Below, in pieces: positions 24,784-32,880 of a stretch of 43,491 nucleotides of DNA. This DNA is from Paraburkholderia sp. (lineage in GTDB: Bacteria > Pseudomonadota > Gammaproteobacteria > Burkholderiales > Burkholderiaceae): the NCBI GenBank assembly GCA_031286755.1, contig JAITTX010000161.1, positions 1 to 43,491 on the forward strand, written 5' to 3'. A program made the translations under genes and the position numbers. Each line of letters opens with the position of its first letter. Position 1 is the stretch's first letter. The notes under the pieces are model-generated. The model worked only from the letters and a program-made list of their open reading frames with translations. It was not told the DNA's origin and did no database searches.

Positions 24784-24914
24784 TTGGGGACCATGCGGTG
24801 GGCCGCGCGTGCATCGTGCATGGCGGCCCGCGATAGCAGCTGAGCGCAATGGCGCGGCGCCTCGTGCAGGACATGAGGCCCGCGCCGTTGAAAGGCTGAT
24901 GACAAGGAATCACC

Positions 24915-26339
24915 ATGACATCGACCCGTTCGTCCGCTCTCGATCGCGCAGACGCCGATCCGCAGGACTTTCGCCATTTTCTCGCCGGCTATCGCGCCGC
25001 GCATCCCGACGACGTGTTGACGATCCGCGAACGCGTGAGCGCCGACCAGGACGCCACCGCGCTCGTCTGGCAACTCGCCGCGCAGGGCCGCCATCCGCTG
25101 CTCGCTTTCGAGCAGGTCGACGGCTTGCAGACGCCGCTCGTCACCAATGTGTTCGCGTCCAGAAAGCGCATTGCGTGGATGCTCGACACGAGCGTCCAGA
25201 ATCTGCACAACGAATTCCAGGCGCGCAGCCGGCGCATGGTGGCGCCGCGCGTCGTGTCCCATGGTCCGGTGCTCGAATCGGTCGAGGCCGAGCGCGTCGA
25301 CCTCACCACGATCCCGACGTTGCGCCACTTCGAAACCGATCGCGGCCCGTACATCACGAACGCGATCCTGATTGCCGACGATCCCGAGACCGGCATCGGC
25401 AACGCGAGCTATCACCGCTCGATGCTGCATTCGCCCAACGAGATCGCCACCAGCCTGCATTCGCGCGGACACCTGTGGCGCATGCTGCAGCGCGCGCAGG
25501 CGCTCGGCAAGCCGTTGCCGGTGGCGATGGTGATCGGCGCGCATCCGCTTTTCATGCTCGCGGGCGCGGCGCGGCTGCCGTATGGCGTGGACGAGCGGCA
25601 CGTCGCGGGCGGGCTGCTCGGCGCGCCGCTCGACGTCGTGAAGACGCCGCGCTATGGCATCCAGGTGCCCGCCTATGCGGAGTTCGTGCTGGAAGGCTTG
25701 ATCGATCCACACGCGCGCGCCGACGAAGGACCGTTCGGCGAGTTCACCGGCTACTCGTCTGATCGTTCTACTAACAATCTGTTCAAGGTGGAAAGCGTGC
25801 TGCGCCGGCGCGAGCCGATCCTGATCGACGTGTCGGGCGGCAACTCCGCCGAGCACCTGAATCTCGGCCGCATTCCGCGCGAATCCGAAATGGTCGAGAA
25901 GCTCAAGGAGCGCTTCCCCAGCGTGACCGCGGTTCACTATCCATCCTCGGGCACGCACTTTCATGCCTACGTCGCGCTGAAGCAGTCGCGTCCCGGCGAG
26001 GCGCGCCAGGTGATGCTCGGACTGCTCGGCTGGGACCCGTACCTGAAGAACGTGGTGGCGGTCGATGCGGACGTCGACATCACGCGCGACGAAGAGGTGC
26101 TGTGGGCGATCGCGACGCACTTGCAGCCGCATCTCGATGTCGTGATCGTCGACGGTCTGCCCGGCAGCGCGCTCGATCCTTCCGCATCGGGCGTGGGCAC
26201 GACTTCGCGCATGGGGCTTGACGCCACGCGCGGCCCGCACTTCGACGGCGTGCGCGCGCAGATCGGCGCCGATGCGATGACGCGCGCCGCGCAACTGCTC
26301 GCCGGCATGACGCCGCGCGCTTCGCGGAGCGAATCATGA
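24915..26339 (+). CDS. UbiD-family prenylated-FMN-dependent decarboxylase
   Basis: A 474-residue UbiD-type decarboxylase. The catalytic set known from fungal Fdc1 (Arg and two Glu) is conserved in order and spacing: R168 in GNASYHRSML, E271 and E276 in ADEGPFGEFTGY. N163 and nearby residues fit the prenyl-FMN/metal site. These enzymes reversibly decarboxylate unsaturated, aromatic or heteroaromatic acids. It overlaps the UbiX gene by four bases. Ubiquinone biosynthesis is unlikely because the operon also holds amidohydrolases and an AMDase-like gene; it is probably a catabolic member like the pyrrole-2-carboxylate or furan-dicarboxylate decarboxylases. Substrate unknown. Confidence 0.93.
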   Translation: MTSTRSSALDRADADPQDFRHFLAGYRAAHPDDVLTIRERVSADQDATALVWQLAAQGRHPLLAFEQVDGLQTPLVTNVFASRKRIAWMLDTSVQNLHNEFQARSRRMVAPRVVSHGPVLESVEAERVDLTTIPTLRHFETDRGPYITNAILIADDPETGIGNASYHRSMLHSPNEIATSLHSRGHLWRMLQRAQALGKPLPVAMVIGAHPLFMLAGAARLPYGVDERHVAGGLLGAPLDVVKTPRYGIQVPAYAEFVLEGLIDPHARADEGPFGEFTGYSSDRSTNNLFKVESVLRRREPILIDVSGGNSAEHLNLGRIPRESEMVEKLKERFPSVTAVHYPSSGTHFHAYVALKQSRPGEARQVMLGLLGWDPYLKNVVAVDADVDITRDEEVLWAIATHLQPHLDVVIVDGLPGSALDPSASGVGTTSRMGLDATRGPHFDGVRAQIGADAMTRAAQLLAGMTPRASRSES

Positions 26340-26926
26340 AGAAGCGCCTGATCGTCGCGATGACCGGGGCGAGCGGCGCGGTGTACGGCGTGCGGCTGCT
26401 CCAGCAGCTCGCCCGCATCGGGAACTGCGAGTCGCATCTCGTGATGTCGTCCTCGGGGCTGATGACCGCGGGCCACGAGCTCGGCATGGGGCGGAATGAC
26501 ATCGAGGCGCTCGCCGACGTCGTGCATAACGCGCGCGACATTGGCGCCTCGATCGCGAGCGGGTCGTTCCGCTGCGACGGCATGGCGGTCGCGCCGTGCT
26601 CGATGCGCACGCTCGCGGCCATCGCGACCGGCCTCGCCGACAACCTGATCACGCGCGCCGCCGACGTGATGCTCAAGGAGCGCCGCAAGCTCGTGCTGCT
26701 CGCGCGCGAGACGCCGCTCAATCTCGTGCACCTGCGCAACATGACGGCCGCGACCGAAGCGGGCGCGATCGTGCTGCCGCCGGTGCCCGCGTTCTACAAC
26801 CATCCACAGACGGTCGACGACATCGTCGACCACACGGTCGGGCGCGTGCTCGATCTGTTCGATATCGACCACGAAGGACTCGTTGGCCGTTGGCAAGGGC
26901 TGCGCGCAGACGCCGCCGCAAACTGA
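26336..26926 (+). CDS. UbiX-family flavin prenyltransferase
   Basis: A 196-residue flavoprotein that makes prenylated FMN from FMN and a dimethylallyl phosphate, supplying the cofactor for UbiD. Typical UbiX elements are [20 protein letters not shown] at the N-terminus, the [20 protein letters not shown] motif, and the C-terminal [17 protein letters not shown] and [19 protein letters not shown]. The start ATG overlaps the UbiD stop (ATGA), so the pair is translationally coupled. Its presence beside the UbiD gene supports a prenylated-FMN enzyme dedicated to this operon. Confidence 0.93.
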   Translation: MKKRLIVAMTGASGAVYGVRLLQQLARIGNCESHLVMSSSGLMTAGHELGMGRNDIEALADVVHNARDIGASIASGSFRCDGMAVAPCSMRTLAAIATGLADNLITRAADVMLKERRKLVLLARETPLNLVHLRNMTAATEAGAIVLPPVPAFYNHPQTVDDIVDHTVGRVLDLFDIDHEGLVGRWQGLRADAAAN

Positions 26927-26957
26927 ATTCCCGGACCTGCAAGAAGGAGATAACACG

Positions 26958-28103
26958 ATGAGCCAGCTCAACACCCAAATCACGTCGCCGCGCGTTCCGG
27001 TCACGATTCTCACGGGCTTTCTCGGCTCGGGCAAGACGACGCTGCTGAACTACATCCTGACCGAGCGCCACGGCTACCGGATCGCCGTGATCGAGAACGA
27101 GTTCGGCGAAGTCGACGTCGACTCGGAACTCGTGATGACCTCCGACGAGGAAATCTTCCAGGTGACCAACGGCTGCATCTGCTGCACGGTCGACGTGCGC
27201 ACGGACCTCGTAAAGATCCTGCAGAAGCTGCTCGAGCGCCCGGAGAAGTTCGATCACATTCTCGTGGAGACGAGCGGACTCGCTGACCCGACGCCGGTGG
27301 CCGCCACCTTCTTCATGGACCACGACGTGGCGCGGCAGGTCGCGCTCGACGGCGTCGTCACGCTGGTGGACGCGCTGCACATCGAGAGCCATCTCGACGA
27401 TCCGCAACTGAGCGGGTTCGACAATCAGGCGGTCGATCAGATCGTCGCGGCGGACCGCATCATCATGAACAAGACCGATCTCGTGAACGGCGAGGCGCTC
27501 ACCCGGCTCGAAGCGCGGCTGCACCACCTGAACGAAGGCGCGCAGATCCTGCGCTCGAACTACGCGCAGGTCGATCTGACGAAGATTCTCGGCATCGGCG
27601 GCTTCACGCCGACGAGCGCGAAGCTCGACGGTCATGCGCACGAGGCCCATGACGACCACGATCACGCGCATGCCGGGCACGACCACGACCACGCGCATGG
27701 CGACCACGGCCACGTTTGCGACGCAAGCTGCGACCACTCGCACGATCACGACGACGAAGACCACGAGCACGGCCACCGGCACGATCCCTCGGTGAACTCG
27801 GTGTCGCTCGTGTTCGAGCGGCCGTTCGACCGCGAGCGGCTCGAATCGGGCCTGCGCGCGCTGCTGGCCGCGCAGGGCGACGACGTGTTCCGCATGAAGG
27901 GCATCTTCAGCGTGGCGGGCGACGAGCGCCGCCACATCCTGCAGGCGGTGCACCGGCAGTTCGATCTGCACGCGGCCGAGCCGTGGGCGAGCGAGGCGCG
28001 CGAGAGCAAGATCGTGTTCATCGGCCGCAATCTCGATCGGCAGCGGCTGCGCGTGATGCTCGATCTGTGCGCGTGGCGCGACTACGCCAGCGTGGCGGCC
28101 TGA
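26958..28103 (+). CDS. CobW/COG0523-family GTPase with a His-rich segment (metallochaperone)
   Basis: A 381-residue G3E-family GTPase. Walker A is [12 protein letters not shown] (residues about 18-29), the metal-binding CxCC is NGCICCTVD, and the guanine-specificity motif is IMNKTDL. Between the GTPase and C-terminal domains, about residues 227-275, lies a segment very rich in His and Asp (including [20 protein letters not shown]), suited to holding Zn or another divalent metal. The C-terminal CobW domain follows ([17 protein letters not shown]). The ATG follows AAGGAG. Set inside the operon 31 bp after UbiX, it may deliver metal to the amidohydrolase or UbiD protein. It is distinct from the riboswitch-linked cobW at 43091. 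Confidence 0.92.
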   Translation: MSQLNTQITSPRVPVTILTGFLGSGKTTLLNYILTERHGYRIAVIENEFGEVDVDSELVMTSDEEIFQVTNGCICCTVDVRTDLVKILQKLLERPEKFDHILVETSGLADPTPVAATFFMDHDVARQVALDGVVTLVDALHIESHLDDPQLSGFDNQAVDQIVAADRIIMNKTDLVNGEALTRLEARLHHLNEGAQILRSNYAQVDLTKILGIGGFTPTSAKLDGHAHEAHDDHDHAHAGHDHDHAHGDHGHVCDASCDHSHDHDDEDHEHGHRHDPSVNSVSLVFERPFDRERLESGLRALLAAQGDDVFRMKGIFSVAGDERRHILQAVHRQFDLHAAEPWASEARESKIVFIGRNLDRQRLRVMLDLCAWRDYASVAA

Positions 28104-28135
28104 CCCGATATTCCCTTTCCGATATCCCTTCTTGC

Positions 28136-28162
28136 ATCGGGCGCTTTCGAGTAGCGCCCGAT
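28136..28162 (+). other. Perfect 10-bp hairpin between the CobW-type and AMDase-like genes
   Basis: ATCGGGCGCT (28136-28145) pairs with AGCGCCCGAT (28153-28162) around a 7-base loop. There is no T-run after it, and the ribosome-binding GGAG of the next gene follows five bases later. It may stabilise mRNA ends or tune expression of the last gene rather than terminate. Confidence 0.6.
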
Positions 28163-28181
28163 ACATCGGAGTCCTGATTCA

Positions 28182-28910
28182 ATGGCAAAACGAATCCATC
28201 TCGGCATGCTCACGCCGTCGTCGAACACGGTGCTGGAGCCGCTCACGAGCGCGATGGTCGCGGGCCTGCCCGGCGTCAGCGCGCATTTCTCGCGTTTCCC
28301 GGTCACGGAGATCTCGCTCGGCGCGCGCGCGACCGGGCAGTTCGAGTTCGACAAGATCGTCGACGCAGCGCGCCTGCTCGCCGATGCGCGCGTGGACGTG
28401 ATCGCGTGGAGCGGCACCTCGGCGGGCTGGCTCGGCTTCGGCGGCGACGTCGAGCTGTGCCGCCGCATCACCGAGGCCACCGGCGTGCCGGCCACGACCT
28501 CGGTGCTCGCGCTCAACGAGATTCTCGAGCGCACCGGCGCGCGCCGCTTCGGTCTCGCCACGCCTTATCTGGAGGACGTGCAGCGCAAGATCGTCGACAA
28601 CTACGCGCGGCACGACTTCGAGTGCGTGGCCGAGCGGCATCTCGGGCTGCAGGTGAACTACAGCTTCGCCGAAGTGAGCGAGGCGCAGATTCGCACGGCG
28701 GTGCGCGAAGTCGCGGGCGCCTCGCCGCAGGCGATCACGACGTTCTGCACGAACCTGCGCGCCGCGCCGCTCGTCGAGGAACTCGAAGCCGAGACCGGCA
28801 TCCCGGTCTACGACACGGTTGCGACGGCGGTCTGGAAGTCGTTGCGGATCGTGGGCGTGGACACGCGCGAGGTGCGGGGTTGGGGCCGGCTCTTCAGGGA
28901 GGTGGAGTGA
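28182..28910 (+). CDS. Asp/Glu racemase superfamily protein, arylmalonate-decarboxylase-like
   Basis: A 242-residue protein of the maleate isomerase/arylmalonate decarboxylase (AMDase) branch. Two-cysteine racemases and isomerases have Cys in both catalytic loops. Here the first loop reads AWSGTSAGW (G78, no Cys), like the MGTS loop of AMDase, whereas the second keeps C189 in TTFCTNLRAAP. Other AMDase-like stretches are ITEATGVPATT, RRFGLATPYLEDVQ and the final GWGRLF. A single-Cys site argues for decarboxylation or a one-base reaction over maleate isomerisation. Last gene of the plus-strand operon, 78 bp after the CobW-type gene. Comparison with AMDase is from memory of the family. Confidence 0.82.
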   Translation: MAKRIHLGMLTPSSNTVLEPLTSAMVAGLPGVSAHFSRFPVTEISLGARATGQFEFDKIVDAARLLADARVDVIAWSGTSAGWLGFGGDVELCRRITEATGVPATTSVLALNEILERTGARRFGLATPYLEDVQRKIVDNYARHDFECVAERHLGLQVNYSFAEVSEAQIRTAVREVAGASPQAITTFCTNLRAAPLVEELEAETGIPVYDTVATAVWKSLRIVGVDTREVRGWGRLFREVE

Positions 28911-28935
28911 GCCGGCGTTGGTCCTGCAGCTTGCG

Positions 28936-28984
28936 GGACGTTCGCGCTTGCAGCGCTCGAACGTCCTGCGGCGGTTGAATTTTT
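28936..28984 (+). terminator. Possible terminator of the decarboxylase operon
   Basis: GGACGTTCG (28936-28944) and CGAACGTCC (28958-28966) form a 9-bp stem enclosing a further CGCT/AGCG pairing. A run of five T bases follows, but only at 28980-28984, 13 bases after the stem, so this is not a textbook intrinsic terminator. Confidence 0.4.
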
Positions 28985-29042
28985 CTCACCGCAAACAGGG
29001 CTGCGCGGGCAGCCGCTCATTTGCGAAGGGCGGTTCAGCCGT

Positions 29043-30236
29043 TTAGCGCCCGGGAACGCGCGAGCGCCCCACGCTTTGCGCGCCGATCCACACCAGCACC
29101 GCGAGACCGGCGAGCGCGCCGCCCGCCGCGCAGACGCCGGTCCAGCCCGCGGCCGCATACGCGCTGCCGGCCACGCTCGAACCCGCCGCGCCGCCCAGAA
29201 AGTAGCTCGCGAGATACGCGGTCATGATGCGGCTGCGCGCGTTGGCGTCGATTTCGAAAATCACGCTCTGGTTGGCGATGTGCAGGCCTTGCACGCCAAC
29301 GTCGAGCAGCAGCGTGCCGGCGATCAGCAGCGGCAGCGAAGTCCCGCCGCCCGCGAGCAGCGCGAACGCGGCCAGCATGGCCACGGCGAACGCGCCGGTG
29401 GCCTTGTTCTCGTGGCCGAGATCGATGAGCCGGCCAGCCGGCAGCGCGGCGAGCGCGCCCATTACGCCCACGACCCCGAACAGGCCGATGCGCGCATCGT
29501 CGTATTCGTAGGGCGGCCGGCTCAGCACGAAGGTGAGCCCGGTCCACACCACGCTGAAGCACGCGAACGCGAGGGCGCCGTAGACCGAGCGCAGCACCAG
29601 CAGCGGCTCGCGGCGCATCAGATGCGCGAGCGAGGCGAGCAGGCTCGCGTAGCGAAATGGCGCGCTCGCCTGCTCGCGCCTCGGCAACCTCACCGCGAGC
29701 ACGGCAGCGATAGCGAGGCTCGCCACCACCGCGATCGCATAGATCGCGCGCCAGCCCGCCCAGTACGCGACATAGCCCGCGACGATGCGCGCGAGCAGCA
29801 CGCCCAGCAGCAGCCCGCTCATCACCACACCGACGGCGCGGCCGCGCGATGCCGGGTCGGCGAGCGAGGCCGCCATCGGGATCAGGATCTGCGTCGAGCA
29901 CGACGTGAAGCCGAGCAGCACGCAGCCGGCGGCGAATATCGCGTAGTTCGGACTGCAAACGATGACGCCGAGCGCGACGATGTTCACGGCGAGCAGCCGC
30001 AACACGAGCGCGCGGCGGTCGATGGCATCGCCGAGCGGCACGATCAGCACGAAGCCGGCCGCGTAGCCGAGCTGCGTGAGCGTGACGAGATAGCCGAGAT
30101 CGGACACCGGGCGGCCGAACGCGGCCGCGATCGTCGCGAGCAGCGGCTGCGCGTAGTAAACATTGGCGACGATCACGCCGCAGGCGATGGCGAACAGCGT
30201 CGCCATGCCGCGCGTGAGGCCAGCGTCTTCCTTCAT
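29043..30236 (-). CDS. MFS transporter, probable uptake or efflux protein of the decarboxylase cluster
   Basis: A 397-residue major facilitator superfamily protein with 12 predicted membrane helices, starting MKEDAGLTRGMATLFAIACG. The loop between helices 2 and 3 carries IVPLGDAIDRRALVLR, related to the MFS D-x3-D-R-R motif. The ATG at 30236 is chosen because GAGGTG lies six to seven bases upstream; GTG at 30245 is an alternative. It is convergent with the AMDase-like gene. An operator-like sequence nearly identical to that of the central LysR gene lies about 90 bp upstream, which ties it to this regulon. Substrate unknown; import of the cluster's carboxylic acid is my inference. Confidence 0.9.
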   Translation of the reverse strand: MKEDAGLTRGMATLFAIACGVIVANVYYAQPLLATIAAAFGRPVSDLGYLVTLTQLGYAAGFVLIVPLGDAIDRRALVLRLLAVNIVALGVIVCSPNYAIFAAGCVLLGFTSCSTQILIPMAASLADPASRGRAVGVVMSGLLLGVLLARIVAGYVAYWAGWRAIYAIAVVASLAIAAVLAVRLPRREQASAPFRYASLLASLAHLMRREPLLVLRSVYGALAFACFSVVWTGLTFVLSRPPYEYDDARIGLFGVVGVMGALAALPAGRLIDLGHENKATGAFAVAMLAAFALLAGGGTSLPLLIAGTLLLDVGVQGLHIANQSVIFEIDANARSRIMTAYLASYFLGGAAGSSVAGSAYAAAGWTGVCAAGGALAGLAVLVWIGAQSVGRSRVPGR

Positions 30237-30323
30237 CGGTATCACCTCGTGGACACAGCCGCCTCGGCGCCGCGCCGGGGCGGCTCGCGCATCATGCGGC
30301 TCGACCTGATGGTAGGGAGCCGG

Positions 30324-30350
30324 ATTCGATATGTAAAATATCGATTGGAT
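30324..30350. promoter_or_regulatory. Operator-like inverted repeat upstream of the MFS gene
   Basis: TCGATAT (30326-30332), GTAAA, ATATCGA (30338-30344): a perfect 7-bp inverted repeat, flanked on the left by AT and on the right by TTGGAT. It closely matches the site at 21661-21686 before the central LysR gene. It stands between the MFS gene and the divergent SH3-domain gene; the shared motif makes the MFS gene the more likely target. Confidence 0.6.
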
Positions 30351-30466
30351 AGCGTTTCAATATGAAAAACATATGGAAGCCGGCGTCGCAGACCCGGCCC
30401 GATATCCGGGAACGGAATATGCTGCCCCTTGCGCATGAGCATGATTGCGAAAGAACCGAGGGGAGC

Positions 30467-31483
30467 ATGACAAACCGATACATGAAGCCGCCGCGCGGGC
30501 TGGCTTTGCCGCTCGCGACGGTCTGCGTGGCTGCGGGGATGATGTTCGCGGCGTCTGGCGCTCGCGCGCAGACCCAGGCCTATACGAGCGAGCCGGTCGA
30601 TCTGTTCGCCGGGCCGTCCGACGCCTATCCGGTGGTGACCGAACTCGGACCCAACGTGCCGGTCACCGTGATGGGCTGCGTGAGCGACTACTCGTGGTGC
30701 GATGTCGCGTTGCCGGGCCTGCGCGGCTGGGTCTATGGGGACTATCTCAGCTACCCGTATCAAGGCGCCTATGTGCCGCTGACCGGTTACGGCGCGGTCA
30801 TCGGCCTGCCGATCGTCACGTTTTCCGTGGGCGCGTACTGGGGCAGCTTCTATCGCGACCGGCCCTGGTATGGCGACCGCGACCGCTGGGCGCATGAGCC
30901 GCCGCCGCGCCGCGGGCGTCCGCCCGAGCCGCAGTATCACGGCGGGCCGGGGCGGCCCTTGCCGCCTCCGGGCGGCGGCGCGCGTCCGCCGTACAATGGC
31001 GGCCCGGCGCCGGGCGCTAGCCGTCCTCCCGAACCGGGACGCGCGCCCGGCAACCAGGCGCCGCCCGAGCGCGGCCGCCCGCCCATGAACGGCGGGCCGC
31101 CCGCCGCCGCGCCGCGTCCGCCTGCCCAGATGCAGCGCCCGCCCGGCGAGGGCGCGCGTCCGCCCGAGATGCCGCGCGTGCCAGGCGAGGGCGCACGTCC
31201 GCCCGAGATGCCGCGCGTGCCTGCCGGGGGGCAGCGTCCCCCAGGCGACGAAGCGCGTCCGCCCGCCGAGATCGTGCGCCCGCCCATGCCGCAACCCAAT
31301 ATGGGCCGGCCGCCCGGACCCGCGCAGGCCCCCGCGCCCGCGTTCAATCGCGCGCCCGGCCCGCCGCCCGGCGGGGCCCGCCCGCCTGAGCCACCGGCCG
31401 CGCGCGGCCGTCCCGAGGCGCCGCCACAGGGCGGCCACCCGTCCCAGGGCGGCGGTCGCGGCGACCAGCGGCAGCAGAACTGA
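30467..31483 (+). CDS. Exported SH3b-domain protein with a long proline-rich tail
   Basis: A 338-residue protein. A signal peptide (GLALPLATVCVAAGMMFAAS, cleavage near GARAQ) is followed by a bacterial SH3 domain at about residues 39-93 (SEPVDLFAGPSDAYPVVTEL, then DYSWCDVALPGLRGWVYGDY). A hydrophobic glycine-rich stretch follows (GYGAVIGLPIVTFSVGAYWG). The last 180 residues are almost entirely Pro, Gly, Arg and Ala, with a 13-residue motif (GEGARPPEMPRVP) in tandem. The SH3b domain suggests a cell-wall or periplasmic role. GAGGGGAG lies just before the ATG at 30467; an in-frame ATG at 30482 is an alternative. A strong terminator follows. Confidence 0.82.
   Translation: MTNRYMKPPRGLALPLATVCVAAGMMFAASGARAQTQAYTSEPVDLFAGPSDAYPVVTELGPNVPVTVMGCVSDYSWCDVALPGLRGWVYGDYLSYPYQGAYVPLTGYGAVIGLPIVTFSVGAYWGSFYRDRPWYGDRDRWAHEPPPRRGRPPEPQYHGGPGRPLPPPGGGARPPYNGGPAPGASRPPEPGRAPGNQAPPERGRPPMNGGPPAAAPRPPAQMQRPPGEGARPPEMPRVPGEGARPPEMPRVPAGGQRPPGDEARPPAEIVRPPMPQPNMGRPPGPAQAPAPAFNRAPGPPPGGARPPEPPAARGRPEAPPQGGHPSQGGGRGDQRQQN
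31145..31222 (+). repeat. Tandem 39-bp repeat in the proline-rich coding region
   Basis: Two nearly identical 39-bp units, 31145-31183 and 31184-31222, each encoding GEGARPPEMPRVP; they differ at two positions. Recent duplication, or slippage, inside the low-complexity tail. Confidence 0.85.
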
Positions 31484-31520
31484 AACGCGGCGCCGCGCGC
31501 GAGGCAACGAGGACGCCTGA

Positions 31521-31547
31521 GGACGCCTGCAAGGGGCGTCCTTTTTT
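31521..31547 (+). terminator. Rho-independent terminator of the SH3b gene
   Basis: GGACGCC (31521-31527) pairs with GGCGTCC (31535-31541), immediately followed by TTTTTT. The sequence GAGGACGCCT occurs twice in tandem at 31510-31529, so the left arm of the stem is duplicated. Confidence 0.92.
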
Positions 31548-32299
31548 GCCGCGCTCGCCGATTTGCCCGCGCGCTGACGCACGAAGCCCCGGTTTCGCGA
31601 ATGCCGCGCCGATTGATCAGGATTGCGTAGCATTGGCCGGCCATGAATCGTTTGCCGGCACCGGCTGTATCGCGTTGCACACCCGCGGGCGCAAGGCCCT
31701 CGCACACCCAAATGCCACAGCGCGCGCCATTTTGCGGCTGATTTAACAATCCCTGACAGTAGCTTTGCGAGCTTGCCGCCACAATAGCTTGTCGATGCAT
31801 GCAGGTTCACGGATCGCATCGCAAGAGGTGCGCGGCTCGCGCGCCTGGCCAGGGAATTCGGCTACGGGGGCCGGCGCAGTCGGGACACGGCGGCGCGCCG
31901 GTAGTGAGGAAGTCAGAGCGGGCCCGAGTCCGCCAGATAACGCTGGCAAACAGCGCCTGGAAGTACCAGGAGTGGCGATGGCAGCGGGAACGCCATGGTG
32001 TGCGATCGGCAGCGGTCTGCGGGCGGGTGTCGGGCGGTGATACCCGCTTCGCGCGTGACGCGCCGGTTCGGCGGCGCCTGCGCCGGCGGTCCGAGTCCGG
32101 GGGGGAAGGACGCCGGAGACCACGCGGTGCGCGGCCCGCTGCTGTCGCCACTCGTTTTTCATACATCGACGCGTTCATGCGTGCGTCGTTCGCGCCGCAT
32201 GCCGGGCGGTGCTGCCGGCTGTGTGGTCGGCGGTGCCGCCGGCCGCGCACGGGGCCAGTCCCGCGGGTCCGGGGCGGGTCTGCTAACACGAGGGGTTGC
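31548..32299. other. Long stretch without a convincing gene
   Basis: About 750 bases between the terminator and the next start codon. Several open frames exist on both strands, but their products are Arg-, Pro- and Cys-rich with no domain, which is normal for GC-rich noncoding DNA. A frame open from 31799 is in phase with the gene at 32300, but its upstream part looks noncoding. No RNA gene or mobile element recognised. Confidence 0.5.
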
Positions 32300-32812
32300 A
32301 TGTTTTTTCGTTCCGGCAGCATGCGGTTTCCGCCCGGTTCGCGGGTGAACGGTTCGGGCCGCGGCCGCGATCTCGATCGCATCGAGCTCGATCTCGTGCG
32401 CGACCGGCACGCGCGCGCGGCCATGGAAGCCTATGCGGATTCGTGCGAAGCCGAACTGCCGTGGCTCAGCGAGGCGTTGCGCCAGTCGCGCTTCGGCCGT
32501 TCGGACCGGTTGACTCAATGCTCGTCGACGGTCTTGCGCACCTTCGTGCTCGCGCAGGCGCGCGCGGCGGCGCAGCCCGATTACGCGCACGCCGCGTGGG
32601 AGCATGTGCGCGCGCAACTGGCCGCTTTGCTTGCCGAAGTGCTGCTGGCCGAACCGGCCGCGCATGACGCGCGGCATGCGGCGACCCCGGCGAATTTGCT
32701 GAAACCCGCTCAGCGGGCGGCGGCCCGCGATGGAAGTCACGAGCCCGCGCCAATGGAGGACCCCTGCGAGCCGCGTGCGGCGGACGACACGCAAGCCCGC
32801 CGCGGCGGGTGA
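32300..32812 (+). CDS. Hypothetical protein
   Basis: A 170-residue predicted protein starting MFFRSGSMRFPPGSRVNGSG. The ATG has GAGGGG about seven bases upstream. Residues about 20-120 look like a real helical protein (DLDRIELDLVRDRHARAAME, CEAELPWLSEALRQSRFGRS, HAAWEHVRAQLAALLAEVLL), whereas the C-terminal 45 residues are low in complexity. No signal peptide or membrane segment is evident. I do not recognise a family. It lies upstream of the two-component system on the same strand with a 275-bp gap and need not belong to it. Confidence 0.6.
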   Translation: MFFRSGSMRFPPGSRVNGSGRGRDLDRIELDLVRDRHARAAMEAYADSCEAELPWLSEALRQSRFGRSDRLTQCSSTVLRTFVLAQARAAAQPDYAHAAWEHVRAQLAALLAEVLLAEPAAHDARHAATPANLLKPAQRAAARDGSHEPAPMEDPCEPRAADDTQARRGG

Positions 32813-32880
32813 GGCGAGCGAGCGCGCCAGGCCGGGCACGCAAGGCGCGCGCGGCGTTCAATCGGCATTCAATCGGGGGC

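Noticed and set aside
24915-26926. UbiD and UbiX as ubiquinone biosynthesis genes
   Set aside because: They sit in an operon with amidohydrolases, a metallochaperone and an AMDase-like gene under a LysR regulator, which fits catabolism.
26958-28103. Cobalamin-synthesis CobW
   Set aside because: No riboswitch or cob genes adjoin it, and it has a long His-rich segment; the B12-linked copy is at 43091.
28182-28910. Maleate cis-trans isomerase of nicotinate degradation
   Set aside because: The first catalytic Cys is replaced (SGTS loop), and no other nicotinate-pathway ring-cleavage genes are present.
31799-32812. A 337-residue gene starting at 31799 in place of 32300
   Set aside because: The upstream 167 residues are Arg/Cys-rich with no coding character, and the ATG at 32300 has a good ribosome-binding site.
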